Shown here: positions 11,001 through 21,519 of the stretch, one piece after another
Position numbering within the stretch: the stretch's first letter is position 1
Layout of the letters: every line of letters starts with the position of its first letter
Source of the DNA: Eustoma russellianum
Taxonomy: Eukaryota; Streptophyta; Magnoliopsida; Gentianales; Gentianaceae
Direction of reading: 5' to 3'
Length of the DNA stretch: 64,000 nucleotides
Assembly: GCA_036186865.1 (NCBI GenBank)
Contig: AP025051.1
Location: 25,778,330-25,842,329, forward strand
Notes under the pieces: generated by a model
Databases searched by the model: none
Seen by the model: the letters and a program-made list of their open reading frames with translations, nothing else
What the model was told of the DNA's origin: nothing
Translations under genes and position numbers: made by a program

Positions 11001-11164
11001 TTCGTTATCACTTTCTTCGTGATCACGTTAACAATGGTAATATTGTCATAGATCACGTACGTACAGAATCACAAGTAGCGGATATATTTACAAAGGCCTT
11101 AACTCAAGCCACATTTGAATCTCTCCGTTCTAAATTAGGCATGCTTCCTGTTGATATGATTTAA
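8081..11164 (+). CDS. pol: E1 Pol: protease, integrase, reverse transcriptase, RNase H (1027 aa)
   Basis: The frame is open from 8054 to TAA at 11162-11164 and has no ATG upstream of the protease. The first in-frame ATG lies after the catalytic DSG, so translation must enter from gag. Domains in order are: aspartic protease FLDSGCSRHMTG (about residues 14-25); GAG-pre-integrase zinc motif with HRRLGH and CESCIKGK (about 145-190); integrase core with the three acidic residues in HIDLFGP (about 210), IRSDRGGEF (about 273) and VVERKNRT (about 309); reverse transcriptase with QMDVKSAFLNG and catalytic YVDD (about 711); and RNase H with DADYGGCKIDRKSTSGT (about 875), STTEAEY and CDSMSAINLS. All key residues are present and there are no stops. 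The product would copy and integrate the element. Start placement is uncertain: 8087 if spliced. Confidence 0.92.
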   Translation: MQGDHSSKDTSIKWFLDSGCSRHMTGDPRLFSKLKKVTKGGSVTFGDNNEGKIIGKGTIGNPNTLQISNVFLVSNLSYNLLSISQFVDNGFNVCFTHPYCNIINKNGETVLKVKREGNIFTLSMDDVVDAKVKCFMSNEPNVNLWHRRLGHIGISTLDKLQRKSLVRGLPKLDLDNFQLCESCIKGKQTRESLKPKNEISTTRILELLHIDLFGPSRTTSLGGRHYACVIVDDFSRYTWTLFLAHKDDSAVEIAKLIKQLENQYGVNVKRIRSDRGGEFKNKEMISFCEEKGIKHEVSPPRTPQLNGVVERKNRTLQEIARTMLCENKLPRFLWVEAVNCACYIVNRLTIRKKINKTPYEILNDRMPKIDYFRVFGCKCFVLNTKDNLDKFESKSIECIFIGYSINSKAYRCYDPITRQIIESIHVKFNEFGEIDKEKEYDDDFELKPVLDEENDSFDMHEMNETLEMHDNLENNQPRWHRDHPHDLIIGDITHGVRPRRRITSDEINEFHAMISEIEPKNVHDALSDSSWIDAMHDELNQFVRNDVWDLVPQPQDKTIIGTKWVFRNKMNEEGKVIRNKARLVAQGYNQEEGIDYDETFAPVARLEAIRLLLAIACMKYFKLYQMDVKSAFLNGFIQEEVYVKQPPGFEDLKHPDHVYKLKKALYGLKQAPRAWYDRFATFLLENNFKRGTIDSTLFLKQEKSDLLIIQIYVDDIIFGSTSHRLVKDIENCMKAEFEMSMVGELNYFLGLQIKQTSKGIHISQAKYVNDMIKKFNFENLKPSPTPMSVTTKLDKDEHGKDVDNGLYRSMIGSLLYLTASRPDIMFSVCMCARFQSQPKVSHLNAVKRIFRYIKHTPTLGIWYDKDSTFDLHAYTDADYGGCKIDRKSTSGTCQFIGNSLISWFSKKQASVALSTTEAEYMALSLCCTQLLWIKQQLSDFGITVDKIPIYCDSMSAINLSKNPVLHSKAKHIEVRYHFLRDHVNNGNIVIDHVRTESQVADIFTKALTQATFESLRSKLGMLPVDMI

Positions 11165-11220
11165 TGCGATATTATTTGATTTACCTTCCTTTTTGACAGG
11201 AATCTTTTGATTAACTTTCC

Positions 11221-11436
11221 AAAATAAAGGGGGAGAGAGAAGCATGATTTAAGGGGGAGAGAGAGATTTAAGGGGGAGAGAGATCACTGATTGATTGATC
11301 CAAATTGCATGAATCAAGGGGGAGCCGGATTTGAAATTCGAAATTCAAATTTCAAATCTGCGCATAATTCAAGGGGGAGAGATAATACTTAAATCATGTA
11401 CACTAGTTATTTTGAAAATCATCAAAAGGGGGAGAT
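11221..11436 (+). other. Multiple polypurine motifs before the E1 3' LTR
   Basis: Between pol and the 3' LTR, AAGGGGGAG-type tracts occur about six times. The last one (about 11424-11435) directly precedes the LTR and is the likely functional primer. Repeated PPT-like motifs are a described Sirevirus feature. No ORF is present. Confidence 0.85.
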
Positions 11437-14400
11437 TGTAGAAATATGAGGGTTTGAGTGATTTCAAAATAAAGAAATTTGAATACGTATATATATATAT
11501 ATATAAACGTTGGATATATATATATATATACAAGTATGCATGATAACTTGCCTTATTTAGCTTATATATTATGTTTCCGTACTAACGAGCCATGAAGCTT
11601 TAAAGCTTACATCATATGGCGAACATTTGTTGAGTTTATACTATTTTCAGGTGCCACAATTAATGAACTAAAGTAGTTCATTAAGTGAAGTATTTAGTTT
11701 AATAAACTAAGTAGTTCATTAAAGGAAGATGCATTTGGAAAAGGCACAAAGGCAACAAGGCTATGGAAGGAAAGTCTTCTCCTCCTCCCCACAATTAATT
11801 CCACACGCCACTTATACATATATATGCTATATTTTCAGATTTTTTTTATAAAAGGCACATACACATGTATTCCAACGTACTACCGACACGTCATACATCT
11901 TACGTACGTTTACGTCACACCACTATACTTAACTCATATTTATGAGTATATTCAGATCTTATATCATATGATATAAGATATGGTGATGACAAATTAAATA
12001 CGACACGATAAAAGGTTCTAAACCGAAATTTGTCGTATCGGGCGATACCGAAACTTCGCCAACGTGTCACGTACTTGCCATAAATAAATGGCCAGCCCAT
12101 ATACATCAAAATGTATTAAAAATTTCGTGCCATACACTGTATATTGAGACAAAAATACTTTCCATGTTGGCACACACAAATCATCCCACATTTAGGCCAA
12201 AATGTGAAGATTCCAAATTTTATTTTTGTCACATGTTTATGGTACCATTTTAAATCAGCCAAGTGCTGAAAATTAAAGTATATATTATATATATTATGTA
12301 TAACATAATATATATAGCATGTGCAAAAGTTGGAATTTAAAATAGAGAAAAATCGGGTAATCGATAAATATCGAAAATTCGGTTTTCTACGCACTTGACA
12401 TGGAACGTTTTTCTTGAACATGATGTGGCGTGTATCTAGACACTTTTTACATATAATATACATCTTAAAGTGTTCTAGAAAATTAAATTAAGGGCTGATT
12501 GGAATATTACATGTGTGTATTATTAAATGTGCACTATTTTTCAAAGTTAGCAAAAAAAATAAATTTCAGCACATGTATATACATACTCAACGCCACCTAC
12601 AGCTGAATTGGAGCAAATGTGGAGCCTTGTTGGCATGTTGATTGGTCAAGAATCAATCATACAATGTTGATGAATCAAAGAGAGAAGCTACAAAAGGTAA
12701 GTTTTCAACATACACCTCTTTTATGTCACATGCTGAAAATTTCAGCATGTTACACATATGGTGGCCGAATTCTTCACCATTAAGGAAGATAAATTGTCAA
12801 CTTTTCATTAAGGAATAAATCAAAGGAGGTATGGAAATGATTTGAATTGTATTAAGTGTGATATTCTTTATATCACACATGCTGAAATTTTTCAGCATGT
12901 GTGAGAAGATGTTGTGGCCGAATTTCACTCTCTTTTTGTGTCCAAGTTCATTCATCAATTGATAGCAAGACTTACCATGTATTATTGATTTATTTTAATG
13001 AGAAAAATCAAAGTAAATTGGGGATTATCTTGAATAAAAATGCATGATGCACATGCTGAAATTTCAGCATGGCAAGGAGCATAATGGCCGAATTTTGGTG
13101 AGAAAGGAAGGAAGAATTTTTTGTCTCAAAATTTATGTGAATATCTCTTAAGTTATGGAATGTATTATGTGATGATTATTTGGCAAATATTCAGTTTTTT
13201 TTCAGAATATCCATGTCATCAAAATGATGACAACATTGAGCCAATCAAAAGATGACAAGTAAGCAATGACTAAATGATGGTCCAATGGAATGATGCCAAG
13301 CAAGCAAAACTTTGTCACCATGATGTCTCACACCCTCTCAAGCACTTAAAAGGAAATTTTCAAGAGGGGAGAAGCATGCATAGGGGACGGCTGGACCTAT
13401 AAGGAAGGAAGAGAAGAACAAACAAATATAACACCAAGTATTGCATTCTAAAGTGAAAAAAAAAATGCCAAGCCTCTTTTCTCCTACATCTTCTTTCTTT
13501 CTTCTCTTGTAAAAAGCCTATTGTACTTTACTTCTTTCATTCTTGAATAGGCTTCATAGAAACCACCATTCATTCATCATTGTACAAGATTGATCAAGGT
13601 GTGATCAATCTTCATTCTAGCAAGGTGGTGGTGTTCGTGTGAATTGTACTCACAATACAAGGTTTGTAAAGGGTTGGAGTTAAGGTGTAACTCTATCAAC
13701 CCTGCGGTAAGGTGTACTGCGTGTGTGAAATTAGTGTGAACCAAGGAAGGTGTTCCTTGAAGACTGGAGTAGGTTGTTTATAACCGAACCAGTATAAAAT
13801 TCTTGGTGCAATTTACTTTCTGCATTTACGTTTCAGTTTCTGCGCTGTTTACTCATATTGTTCACGTTCGCAAAAATAGTAAACGTTTTCTTAAAATTAT
13901 AAAAATTTCCAGAAACATACATAAACGTTCTAGGGTTAATTTGGCACAAGTTTCAACCCTTTTGGACAAGTATAGGTCAGTCAAGCATCAAAAGTTCTGA
14001 GACTAGTGCAGTCTGATTTTCAGACTTGCAAAGGTTGAGACTTTGGTGATATTTGACCTACTTCCCAAAAGAATTTTCAAAAATTGTTTCAACCCATTTC
14101 AATATAGTGTGTGAGGAGTTATTGGTCAAATTTTCAGATCATTTGGACATTCACACAAATAGGAATTAATTTTTCAAAACCATCTACCGTTTCTGGCAGA
14201 TTTGCACAATCTGAGTGCCAACGGTTTTTGAAGGGGTTAAAGGTTGAATTTTGATTTGAAATTTTTAGGGGACCCTCATAACATCCGAGGCTAAGTTCTC
14301 TCAAAATTTCATAATTTTTGGAGACCTCTAACCTGGTTTTAAAAACGTTTTAAAACAGGTCCTGAAAACAGAATCTGTTTTCAGAACTTGAATTGTTCAA

Positions 14401-14480
14401 GGTTAAAGAAATTTTAAAAAGCACACTTTCCGCACCATCTATTCAACCCCCCCTTCTAGTGGTGCCTTGCAGATCCTACA
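11437..14480 (+). repeat. E1 3' LTR
   Basis: This 3,044-bp copy of 3008-6053 is bounded by the PPT on the left and the ACTTA duplication on the right. Differences from the 5' LTR are scattered single substitutions, about 16 by eye, plus changes in the TA, T, A and C runs. Confidence 0.95.
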
Positions 14481-14485
14481 ACTTA
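14481..14485. repeat. Target-site duplication of E1, right copy (ACTTA)
   Basis: Matches 3003-3007 exactly and directly follows the CA end of the 3' LTR. Confidence 0.95.
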
Positions 14486-14815
14486 TGTCTTGGGCAACCT
14501 TAAATCTTTCCTGAATCAACTTAACCTTCTTCATGGTTTTCTTAACCAGTTCTGTACCAGTAATAGTACGCTCTTCATCTTCGTCCCAGTGGACTGGGGA
14601 TCTACACTTACGCCCGTAGAGCGCCTCAATTGGCGCTATACTGATGACGCTACGGTAGCTGTTGTTATAGAAGGACTCAATCGACTTGATCAAGCCATCC
14701 CAGCTTTCCCTTGACGTCAATGACGCAAGCCTTCAGCATGTCCTTTAATGTTTGTATCGTCTTCTCTGACTGGTCATCGGTCTGGGAATGGATGGCAGTA
14801 CTTAATTGTAGCTCT
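14486..14815 (-). pseudogene. Gypsy integrase core fragment
   Basis: The minus strand from about 14815 down reads STAIHSQTDDQSERTIQTL and then EALYGRKCRSPVHWDE, the end of the Ty3/gypsy integrase core and the region just after it. The catalytic Glu lies in the SERTIQTL stretch. There is at least one frame change near 14720. The fragment is truncated upstream at about 14815, where unrelated AT-rich sequence begins, and downstream by the E1 insertion; the reading continues at 3007. Confidence 0.82.
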
Positions 14816-16190
14816 ATCCATTACATATCCGGCATACACAAGTCTTAATATGTGTGTCGTTTTAATGATTAAGTTGTTTAAACATGTTTGGTATAGACAT
14901 ATAGTATGTTATGTATCCTTATCTTAAACGCATGTATGATTTTTGTATTACATGTAGCCCATGGATTCACAACTGTTATTTGCATTTCATCATATGTATT
15001 ATGTTTATATTGTTCATTAGTTGAATTTCGAACGATAAACACGCTATGCGCGTTCATTTTAGTCTTTGTTTATCGCGATCTCTCTTTTTGTACTAATGTT
15101 AGTCATTAATAATAATAATAATTTTTTTTTCGTGCTCTATATTTTCGTACTAGCTTGTCTTATGGTTGTAAAAATATCACACATATATTATTTGGAGAAA
15201 ATGCATAAATGCACAGGTTTAAGGTTATGTACATATATAATTTCTTTGGGTGTACAAGTACAATATGTATATACTACTTTCTGGTTCTTTATATATATAT
15301 ATTTCATGTTATTAAGTTATTTACTCTTTAATCTATTCCTATGAAGTCATGCCATACTATATCGTTCCTAACTCGTAATTAGCATGTTTTACTTCAATGG
15401 TATATTTTAGTGATTTGTTTAACTTGTAAATGTATGCCTATATCATAACCCATGCCTTGTATGAAAAGTATTTGTGTTACTGTATTATTTGTAATTGTGT
15501 GGTTGTTGTCGTTACATATTATGATGTTCATTACTGTTTTATTCTATTAGTTATGCCGTGGTGTCATTAATATAATTGTGTGCATACCTGCGCATATTGG
15601 CGTAGCATCATGTATTTATTTTTGTTTCGTATATCCATTGTATGTTTCTTTAAATCGTCTTATTTATGCTATATCGTTAACGTGGTAACAAATTGTGTGT
15701 GTCTATATGTTTCTTCGTTGTTACAATAGACTCAGTGCTGTTTTTTTTGGTTAACAAGTTAACATTTACGTATAATCCTGACTCATCGTATATCTTTTAC
15801 ATGTTCGCTATTCCTACGTTGCTATCATATTGTATGTATATATATTGTGAGCCTTTACCAATTGCTTCGTATTTTCATGTTGCTCGCTTTGTATGTATAT
15901 GTGCATTTATTTAGGTATATGTGTAAATATGTATATATTTCGTTGACTTATGTTACTATATATTCATAGTTCATTATGTTATATGATATATCTCCTTTTT
16001 TTTGTACTGTGTTATGTCTCTTTGCGTAGTTATGTTGGATTTCGTATGTTAATGTTATAGTACATGTTTGATATGTGGAAATTATGTCATTAAAGTATGT
16101 TGTATTGATCAGTGCGTGTATATATGGTTAATTTAGCAGATTTTGTGTATTACGGTCTTGTGTGTTTTTTTGCTCATCGAAGCTTTGTTG
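14816..16190. other. AT-rich filler inside the gypsy element, unidentified
   Basis: About 1.4 kb of T/A-rich sequence lies between the integrase and protease remnants, where reverse transcriptase and RNase H should be. It has only short frames rich in Tyr, Phe and Ile and I recognise no domain, terminal repeat or LTR. It could be a foreign insert or a replacement after deletion. Confidence 0.5.
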
Positions 16191-17341
16191 AATATCTTTG
16201 TTGATATCAACTGTGCATTCGAACTTCGTCTCCTTATGCTTCTGTCGGCTCAGGGCACCGGTATCAACAAAAAAATCCTTAAATGAGTTCCATCTGGCAG
16301 CTGGTCAAACCAAGAAAACTTCTTGTTTCCGTCACCTTGGTCGTCAAGGCTACTCAACGATATCCTTAGTCTTCTTAGGATCCACTGAAGTTAACTCTTC
16401 TAAACTTACGTTACTTAAGAAACCCACTATTCCGCTGTGCAACTCCGATCATCTATCTCTAATTACATCATCTGTACTGATTATGAGTCATTGGTACCTG
16501 GTCGCCGGCGGTTGAACTCCGCTACGATATCGCCAGCCTTTCTGATGTCCGTATCGATCGTCGTGTGGATATGGGCACTGATCTTTGTTCCCCTTTATTT
16601 TGTTCTTGATCCTGCTGTGATGGTGGCGCCGGTCTCTATTCAGTGCTCTTACTCGTAAAACGTCCTTGTTGTTGCACTCATGCTTGCATAATCCTCCAAC
16701 ACTGACCCAAACGTGGCATCAACAATGAGCACATAGTGGCCGCGGTGGCTATGCACTCCTATACGACTGTACTTCCATCGTGAGCAATCTTGTGATTATT
16801 AGCGGCCAAGTCGCGTATTTATGCCTCCCCGGTGAAGGGTCTTTTTACATATCAGATTCTGGGAATCCTGCATTTCCATGTAGTAGAACCTCTGATCTAG
16901 TGGTGGCAGCAACGAAAACCGCTGGTTCAGCCGTTACTGCCACTATTGCGCCAAAGTGGTGGCCATGGTGTCAACCAATGACTGGGGAATGACTCAGTGA
17001 TTCTAGTGGTCGTTACCATAAACACCGTTGCCTCCTTTGCCAGGATTTTTTTTTACGACGCGATAGTATTTTCATGGATTTTGCGCGAACCTTGACGAGA
17101 ATTCAGATTGACGGAAATAATAGACGGATTTGGTCATTTTGGGTGCTCATGCGAAAAGTTCAGGGGTACAACAGCAATTAAATGAAGAAAGCTCACCAAC
17201 GGTACACACCTCCCTTAACCCGATCATAACTTTGGTCTACTTCATTTATTAGGGGTATAATCGTTATTTCTAGGTAAAGATCATGGCTTATGTCTAAGTG
17301 ATCTAGTTAATCATGCGTTTCCGAGGCGGATCTGAAGCCTT
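16191..17341 (-). pseudogene. Degenerate gypsy gag and protease region
   Basis: The minus strand downstream of the primer site should hold gag and protease. Around 16260 the minus strand reads FVDTGA, an aspartic protease active-site pattern in its expected order. Upstream, about 16300-17000, the reading is broken by many stops and frame shifts. No intact zinc knuckle is visible. The call rests mainly on position between the primer site and the integrase piece. The region is non-functional. Confidence 0.5.
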
Positions 17342-17354
17342 GGCTCTGATACCA
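17342..17354 (-). other. Gypsy primer binding site (tRNA-iMet)
   Basis: On the minus strand TGGTATCAGAGCC lies two bases inside the 5' LTR. It fixes the orientation of the gypsy element as right to left. Confidence 0.9.
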
Positions 17355-17356
17355 CC

Positions 17357-20137
17357 TGTAGCGCCCCACTCCTGAACCCTAGCATCGGGAACAGTGCGCC
17401 CGCCGTATCTCACTGACAAGAATACAAAGCGACGAATCAATTTCAAAAATGTCTGAACATACGTAGAAATTTTTCTTGCGGAAACGTAATACCATAACAT
17501 TAATCCACATGTATAAAAGACAATCCTCCATAAAACAATAAATATGTCATGACAATAAGTCATCGCGCTAGCATCTAGAGTCTATCGTACTAAACAAGGT
17601 GATGTCCGATGAGATCCCAATAAAATAAAGACAAACAGTCGCAGGGTCTTCTAGTATCCTAGGCTCGACCATCAGTCTGCCCATTCCATCGTATCAGCCC
17701 CGTCCTCAACAAAGACGTAGTCCTAAGTCTCTTCCTGCTCACCTGGTGGGGGCGGGGAAGTAGGGGGTGAGTGACTGGGAAATCACTCAGTAGGCACCTG
17801 CCTCCAAGTAGTACAAGACAAACATACAATAATGATATAGCACATAGCACATAGGACATGGTATCACATAAACATATAATTGCGGAAAAGTAATTTACTC
17901 CAGATAAAGAATGCGCAACATCGTGATGCATGTCCTACTATGCATGTCACACGCAACAAAATCATGTCATGCAAAATGCCGATATCTCCGCCATGCAATG
18001 CATGATCCCGGGACCTAACTGAGTGGCTGTAGGTCGTACACCCCACAGTCACCATCCTGAGTGTGTGTGGCCGCGCCTCCGCACACCATCCTGAGTGTCG
18101 TGGCCCCGCCACCGTACACCATCCTTAGCGCCCGTGACCCGTATGTCACGACCCGCCATCAATGCAATGCACGTGCCATGAATGCAAAAATACAATCGCC
18201 TGAGGCCCCNNNNNNNNNNGAATGCAAAAATACAATCGCCTGAGGCCCCTGGCCCATCCTCACCATCCTCCGGCACTCAATCTAGGTTCCTTTATTATCC
18301 GAGTAATGGTTTAATGTGGTTTGACGTTAAACCTATTTTTCCATGGCTTGTATACATTTATTATGCATTTTCTATTTTTTTCTCATTTTTTTCTAATTTA
18401 TTTCTATTTATTACCCAATTATCCAATTTAAATGAATTATAGCAATTAATGAACTTTAGTAAAAATAATTTAATCTCAGCATTTTATAATTTCTGGAATT
18501 TATATATAATTTTCTGATTTTATTTATATTTTCTCTGTAATTATTACTATTTAAAATTAATTAAATAACATTTATAGAATTTCCATAAATTCAGAATTAT
18601 ATTATTTTTATTATTATTTTAATTGGGCCAGCCAACTGGGGCCCGGTCCGTTGGCCAGTTCGGCCCGGGCCGCGGTCGGCTCAGTAGATTATTTTATTTT
18701 ATTTTATATATATTAAGTAATGAGTCAGACCTGCGCACAATCGGCCCGCTACACAGAAATTTGATGAAAATCATTTAATTTTAGTATTTTATCATTTCTG
18801 GAATTTATTTATGATTTTCTGATATTTACTTATATTTTTCCTATATTTAATACTATTTTTAATTAATTAAATAATATTAATAAAACAAATCCTAGAAATT
18901 CTTTTGATATCAAATTCATCCCTAACATCAAATCAGATAGACGCAGAGCACGCATCGCATAGACTTCTGCTCAAAACGCATGCGCTAAGATACTACTTAT
19001 GATTATCAAATTTTTCTCTAAAATCAAAACCAAAGCAGTTTTACTATTTCGATTATCAAATTTTTCCTTAAAATCAAAACCAAAGCAGTTTTACTATTTT
19101 GATTATCAAATTTTTCCCTAAAATCAAATACAGTCCACGCGAAACAGTATACTCATTTCACAGTCATCAAACGCAGTAATCAAAACTCATGTTTTTCACA
19201 GATCAAGCAACATAGTATAGATTTCAACAATTAGAAACAATAAACACATAATATATCACCAAAGCATGCTGGAATTTGTATCAATTGGAGGGGGAAAAGG
19301 GAACCTACCTATTTGCGGCCAAACTACGCGATTGAAATTAACCCCGTTGCCTTCTCTTCCTTTTTCTTTTCTTCTTCTTTCCTCTCCCCTTCTTCTTTCT
19401 CTCTTCCCTTTGCCGCTTCACTGTTTGCGTCTCTTTCCTTCTATTTTTTTTTTCTTTTTTTACATTGTTGCTGCTTAAACTGCCGCTTCCCTTTTTGCTC
19501 CTTTTTAATCGTTGCTTTTGACGTGATTTGGGAGGAAGCGTTATTCCCCCCTTAACGCACGATTTGTGTTGTTTCTTTTCTTTTTTTTTTAATCTTTATC
19601 CTATGCCACCCTCATTTAAACTAATTAACTAATATATATTATTTTATCCTCCTTTTTTTATTCTTTTTAAATAATTAGTTTACTATTATCCTTATCTATT
19701 ATTATCTTTCTAATTTTCTTTATTTCTTTATTATAAATCTCTTTTTTTCCTGTCCTCAAATCCATTTTTTGTATTATTTATTATTCTTATTTCATTTATT
19801 ACATGTGTGGATATCTATATCCATTATTCATATTTATTTTGATCCTTTATCCCATGACATTTTTTTTGCTTTGATATACTTTATTTATTTCTTTTATTTC
19901 TTTTCCTTCTATTTCATTGTCTTGTTATTATTTCTTATATACTATTATTATTTATTTACTTATTTTTGTTTCTTTTCTTACCCTAAACATATATAACAAC
20001 TTCATATGATTTTACCATTACTTTGACATGATCGACATGCTACAGTTAATTTAATTTCGAAAGGTTGTCACACCCAACAGCTATACTCGTTTTAAAATAA
20101 CGTGTAACCATTAGTTCGAAAATTTCGGGGTGTAACA
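17357..20137 (-). repeat. Tekay-type gypsy 5' LTR
   Basis: Read on the minus strand it starts TGTTACACCCCG at 20137 and ends CGCTACA at 17357. It is 2,781 bp as assembled, about 40 bp less once the gap artefact at 18180-18249 is discounted. The partner LTR is at 1-2517. The right edge falls inside a LINE ORF1. The left member of its target duplication lies outside the window. Confidence 0.9.
18180..18249. other. Assembly gap (10 N) flanked by a duplicated 30-mer
   Basis: Ten Ns at 18210-18219 are flanked on both sides by the same 30 bases (18180-18209 and 18220-18249). The other LTR carries that 30-mer once, near 579-608. The gap is therefore probably an unmerged contig overlap rather than missing sequence. 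Confidence 0.85.
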
Positions 20138-20796
20138 TTAGGTGCATCCGGCACCTTTGGTTTGTCAACCACGGCCTTAGGGCAATCACCTATTTTATGG
20201 CCCAGAATACAACATGTTGCGCAAAATGGCGGAACATCTTCATAGTTTACATTTTGCAAAAATTGGTGCGTACGACTTTGGATGTGGATTTTAGCAGGCA
20301 GTTCCATTGAAACATCCATCTCAATACAAACATGCGCAACAGAAGGACGAAGTAGATTCTTAGTGGCAATATCCAAGCAAATTGGGGTACCTAGCATACT
20401 GGCGACGGCAAATAGCGTATCTTGATGATGCAAATATGGCGGAAACCCAGGGAATGAAACCTACACTGGGACGATTGGTGCATCATAACGGGAATCGAAG
20501 TCAAAAGTATTTTTTGTAACACGCATTGTATATCCCAGAAAATTCCATGATCGACGATAGAAACAACGATTATAATCAATGTCGTTTAGAAATATAAGGA
20601 GAACGTGTGATTCATCCAATAATCCGAGAGTGACGGAACCGGTGAAGCCAACCCGACCAATGGCGTTTTTCAATGCCGCAATACCCGGACGTTCATGCCA
20701 GAAAGAGCCGACGAGTGCAAGTCTGAACAGTGCAATGAGAGCGGCGACTTCTTCATCGTTGAAAGAGATCGATGGGAATCCCTTGAAGCTTGTCGT

Positions 20797-20800
<4 letters not shown>
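20138..20800 (-). pseudogene. L1 LINE ORF1 fragment (DUF4283-like domain plus zinc knuckle)
   Basis: The minus strand from about 20790 reads SISFNDEEV, then CFYRRSWNFLGY, then RPSVAHVCIEMDVS and a knuckle CATCCILGHKIGDC (CX2CX4HX4C). This is the RNA-binding ORF1 of plant L1 elements, and it resembles the ORF1s at 61879-60512 and 62251 onward. The first 45 or so residues are missing: the fragment begins beside the (TA)n run. A TAG replaces a Trp codon near 20461. The downstream part is cut off at 20137 by the gypsy LTR, and the rest should lie beyond the left edge of the window. Confidence 0.82.

Positions 20801-20846
<46 letters not shown>
20801..20846. repeat. (AT)23 microsatellite at a LINE 5' end
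   Basis: A 46-bp uninterrupted AT run separates the 5'-truncated LINE ORF1 from a copia LTR fragment. Confidence 0.95.
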
Positions 20847-20848
<2 letters not shown>

Positions 20849-21239
20849 ATGATGTGTGGATAAAAACTTTACATTGGGGATTTGTTGAGGAATAGGCATT
20901 TTCAAATATATCTCTATAAGCCATTCATTTAATGAACTAGTTTAGTTCATCTCCTAAAAGAATTCATTAAATGAACTAGTTTAGTTCATTTAACATGGCA
21001 CATGAAAATACTGTAAACACAAAAAATGTTTGCCATATGATATAAGCCTTAATTGCTTCATGACACGTTAGTCCAACAATGACATATAAAACATATAAAG
21101 CATATTTATCATGTATGCATGTCATGTAACATTTAAATCATGTATTGCGAAATCACATAATATTTAAATCATGTATTTTAAAATCACATAACATTTAAAT
21201 CATATATTTTGAAATCATTCAAATCCTGATTTCTCAACA
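20847..21239 (-). repeat. Partial E3 copia LTR
   Basis: On the minus strand it starts TGTTGAGAAATC at 21239. It then follows the E1 LTR closely, including the ACTAACGTGTCATGAAGC-like segment and twin AATGAACTA/TAGTTCATT palindromes. A purine stretch (21240-21252, minus) precedes it. It is cut at the (AT)n run, so only the first 390 bp or so of the 3' LTR are present. Confidence 0.78.
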
Positions 21240-21519
21240 ATCTCCTCCTTTTGATGATTTGCAAAATAACCTCTAGTCATGATTTAAATGTGTCATACTC
21301 GCTCTCCCTACAATCATGCATTCATAACTTGTATTTCAAAATTTGAGTTTCAAAACTCCCCCTTAAGTCATGCTCCCAAGTCAATCTCTCTCCCTTAAAA
21401 TCATGCTTTTATCCCTCTTTATTTTGTAAATCACATCAAAAAAACGCAATTAGTAGCAATAGAAATAAATAGCAATTTATAGCATATCAATCAAAATCAT
21501 GCATAATTTATATCATAGA

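Larger units (their letters stand above)
3008..14480 (+). mobile_element. E1: nearly intact Sirevirus-type Ty1/copia retrotransposon
   Basis: The element is 11,473 bp with two LTRs of about 3,045 bp (TG...CA), a tRNA-iMet primer site, an open gag frame, an open pol frame, several polypurine motifs before the 3' LTR, and a perfect ACTTA target duplication. The long gag with a C-terminal coiled coil, the repeated AGGGGGAG tracts and the pyrimidine-rich LTR end followed by TCTAGTG are hallmarks of the Sirevirus (SIRE/Maximus) group. It is inserted in the integrase region of the minus-strand gypsy element. I count about 16 substitutions between the LTRs, roughly 0.5%, so it is young. No env-like ORF follows pol. 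Confidence 0.93.
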
